Below, piece by piece: positions 7,125 through 7,394 of a DNA stretch of 7,394 nucleotides. The stretch is from Planctomycetota bacterium (GTDB taxonomy: Bacteria > Planctomycetota > UBA1135 > GCA-002686595): positions 1 through 7,394 of the forward strand of contig JAQBVH010000146.1 of assembly GCA_027623615.1 (NCBI GenBank), given 5' to 3'. The notes beneath the pieces are model-generated. The model had not been told where the DNA came from and searched no databases. It saw only the letters and a list, made by a program, of their open reading frames with translations. Numbering within the stretch: the first letter of the stretch is position 1; every line of letters starts with the position of its first letter. The position numbers and the translations under genes were made by a program.

Positions 7125-7394
7125 CTATCTTCGACCGGTCCTTCGATTTCCTTGACCCAAGTTGAGAACGGCCGCCAGGGCAGCCGCTGCAGCAGCCAGC
7201 CCTCCCAGGCCGATGACCCACGGCGCCAGTCGGCTCGGCGCTGCTGCGGCGCGGGGGGAGGTGCGTTCCACCTCGCCCAGCCCCGGATCCGGCCGCCAGC
7301 GCGTCCCGCCTCCGACCCACTCCGCCGGCCCGGCGGCGGTCACCGGGAGGGTCGCCAGGCGGGTGCCATCCGCGGTGACGCGCGCCACGAGCGC
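7125..7394 (-). CDS. 3' end of a gene encoding a protein with a C-terminal membrane anchor (partial)
   Basis: The frame enters from the right edge and stops at TAG (7127-7125), leaving the last 89 codons or so. The visible part begins with a possible beta-strand region (VTADGTRLATLPV), continues as a Pro/Ala/Arg-rich linker, then has one hydrophobic helix (WVIGLGGLAAAAAALAAVL) and a basic tail (GNRRTGRR). By the positive-inside rule the tail is cytoplasmic and the bulk of the protein outside. Helix plus Arg-rich tail also resembles C-terminal sorting signals, but I see no recognised PEP, GlyGly or LPxTG motif before it. Third codon positions are strongly G/C over most of the stretch, supporting real coding, and weaken in the last 15 codons. 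GTG at 7388 is available as a start, but the frame stays open to the window edge, so a longer protein is more likely. Family not recognised. Confidence 0.55.
   Translation of the reverse strand, partial: ALVARVTADGTRLATLPVTAAGPAEWVGGGTRWRPDPGLGEVERTSPRAAAAPSRLAPWVIGLGGLAAAAAALAAVLNLGQGNRRTGRR

Noticed and set aside
6997..7320. A 107-codon minus-strand frame across the gap between the partial gene and the lipoprotein gene
   Set aside because: It overlaps both better-supported minus-strand genes in another frame and encodes a low-complexity Gly/Arg/Pro/Ser sequence.

Overview
This is a very GC-rich window (roughly 70% G+C by eye, with strong G/C bias at third codon positions) from a bacterial chromosome. 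The gene content hints at a Planctomycetota-like or similar high-GC, HEAT/TPR-rich lineage. That rests on a zinc-ribbon/coiled-coil/HEAT protein, a HEAT lipoprotein with a W-R-D-W tail, and a short TPR protein of a kind I associate with such genomes. The assignment is inference from style; no marker gene is present.

Left half (3-4463, + strand): a compact four-gene ABC-transporter operon. It encodes a YtrA-type GntR repressor, an ABC ATPase, a six-helix permease and a large permease with about 10 helices fused to an unrecognised soluble domain of about 435 residues. All three junctions are 4-nt start/stop overlaps (ATGA, GTGA, ATGA), so the genes are probably translationally coupled. The regulator presumably controls its own operon in response to a signal, perhaps envelope stress as in ytr-type systems; the substrate cannot be read from sequence. 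A strong hairpin at 4470-4503 closes the operon and probably also ends the convergent gene.

Middle (4542-6017): a minus-strand gene for a membrane protein with an N-terminal zinc ribbon, one transmembrane helix, a long coiled coil and C-terminal HEAT repeats. It is followed by a 279-bp divergent intergenic region with candidate promoters and several dyads.

Right part (6018-7394): a short TPR protein on the + strand, whose frame appears to lose its stop by one base in a T run at 6404-6406 and then stays open antisense through the next gene. Convergent to it is a minus-strand HEAT lipoprotein. At the right edge is the 3' end of another minus-strand gene, ending in a transmembrane helix plus an Arg-rich tail. 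The 36-nt gap between these last two genes holds three alternately complementary 5-nt arms, an attenuator-like layout.

I see no tRNA, rRNA, CRISPR array, insertion sequence, phage or clear defence module. The most unusual items are the large permease fusion, the HEAT proteins sharing a tail module, the apparent frameshift in the TPR gene, and the alternative hairpins before the lipoprotein gene.
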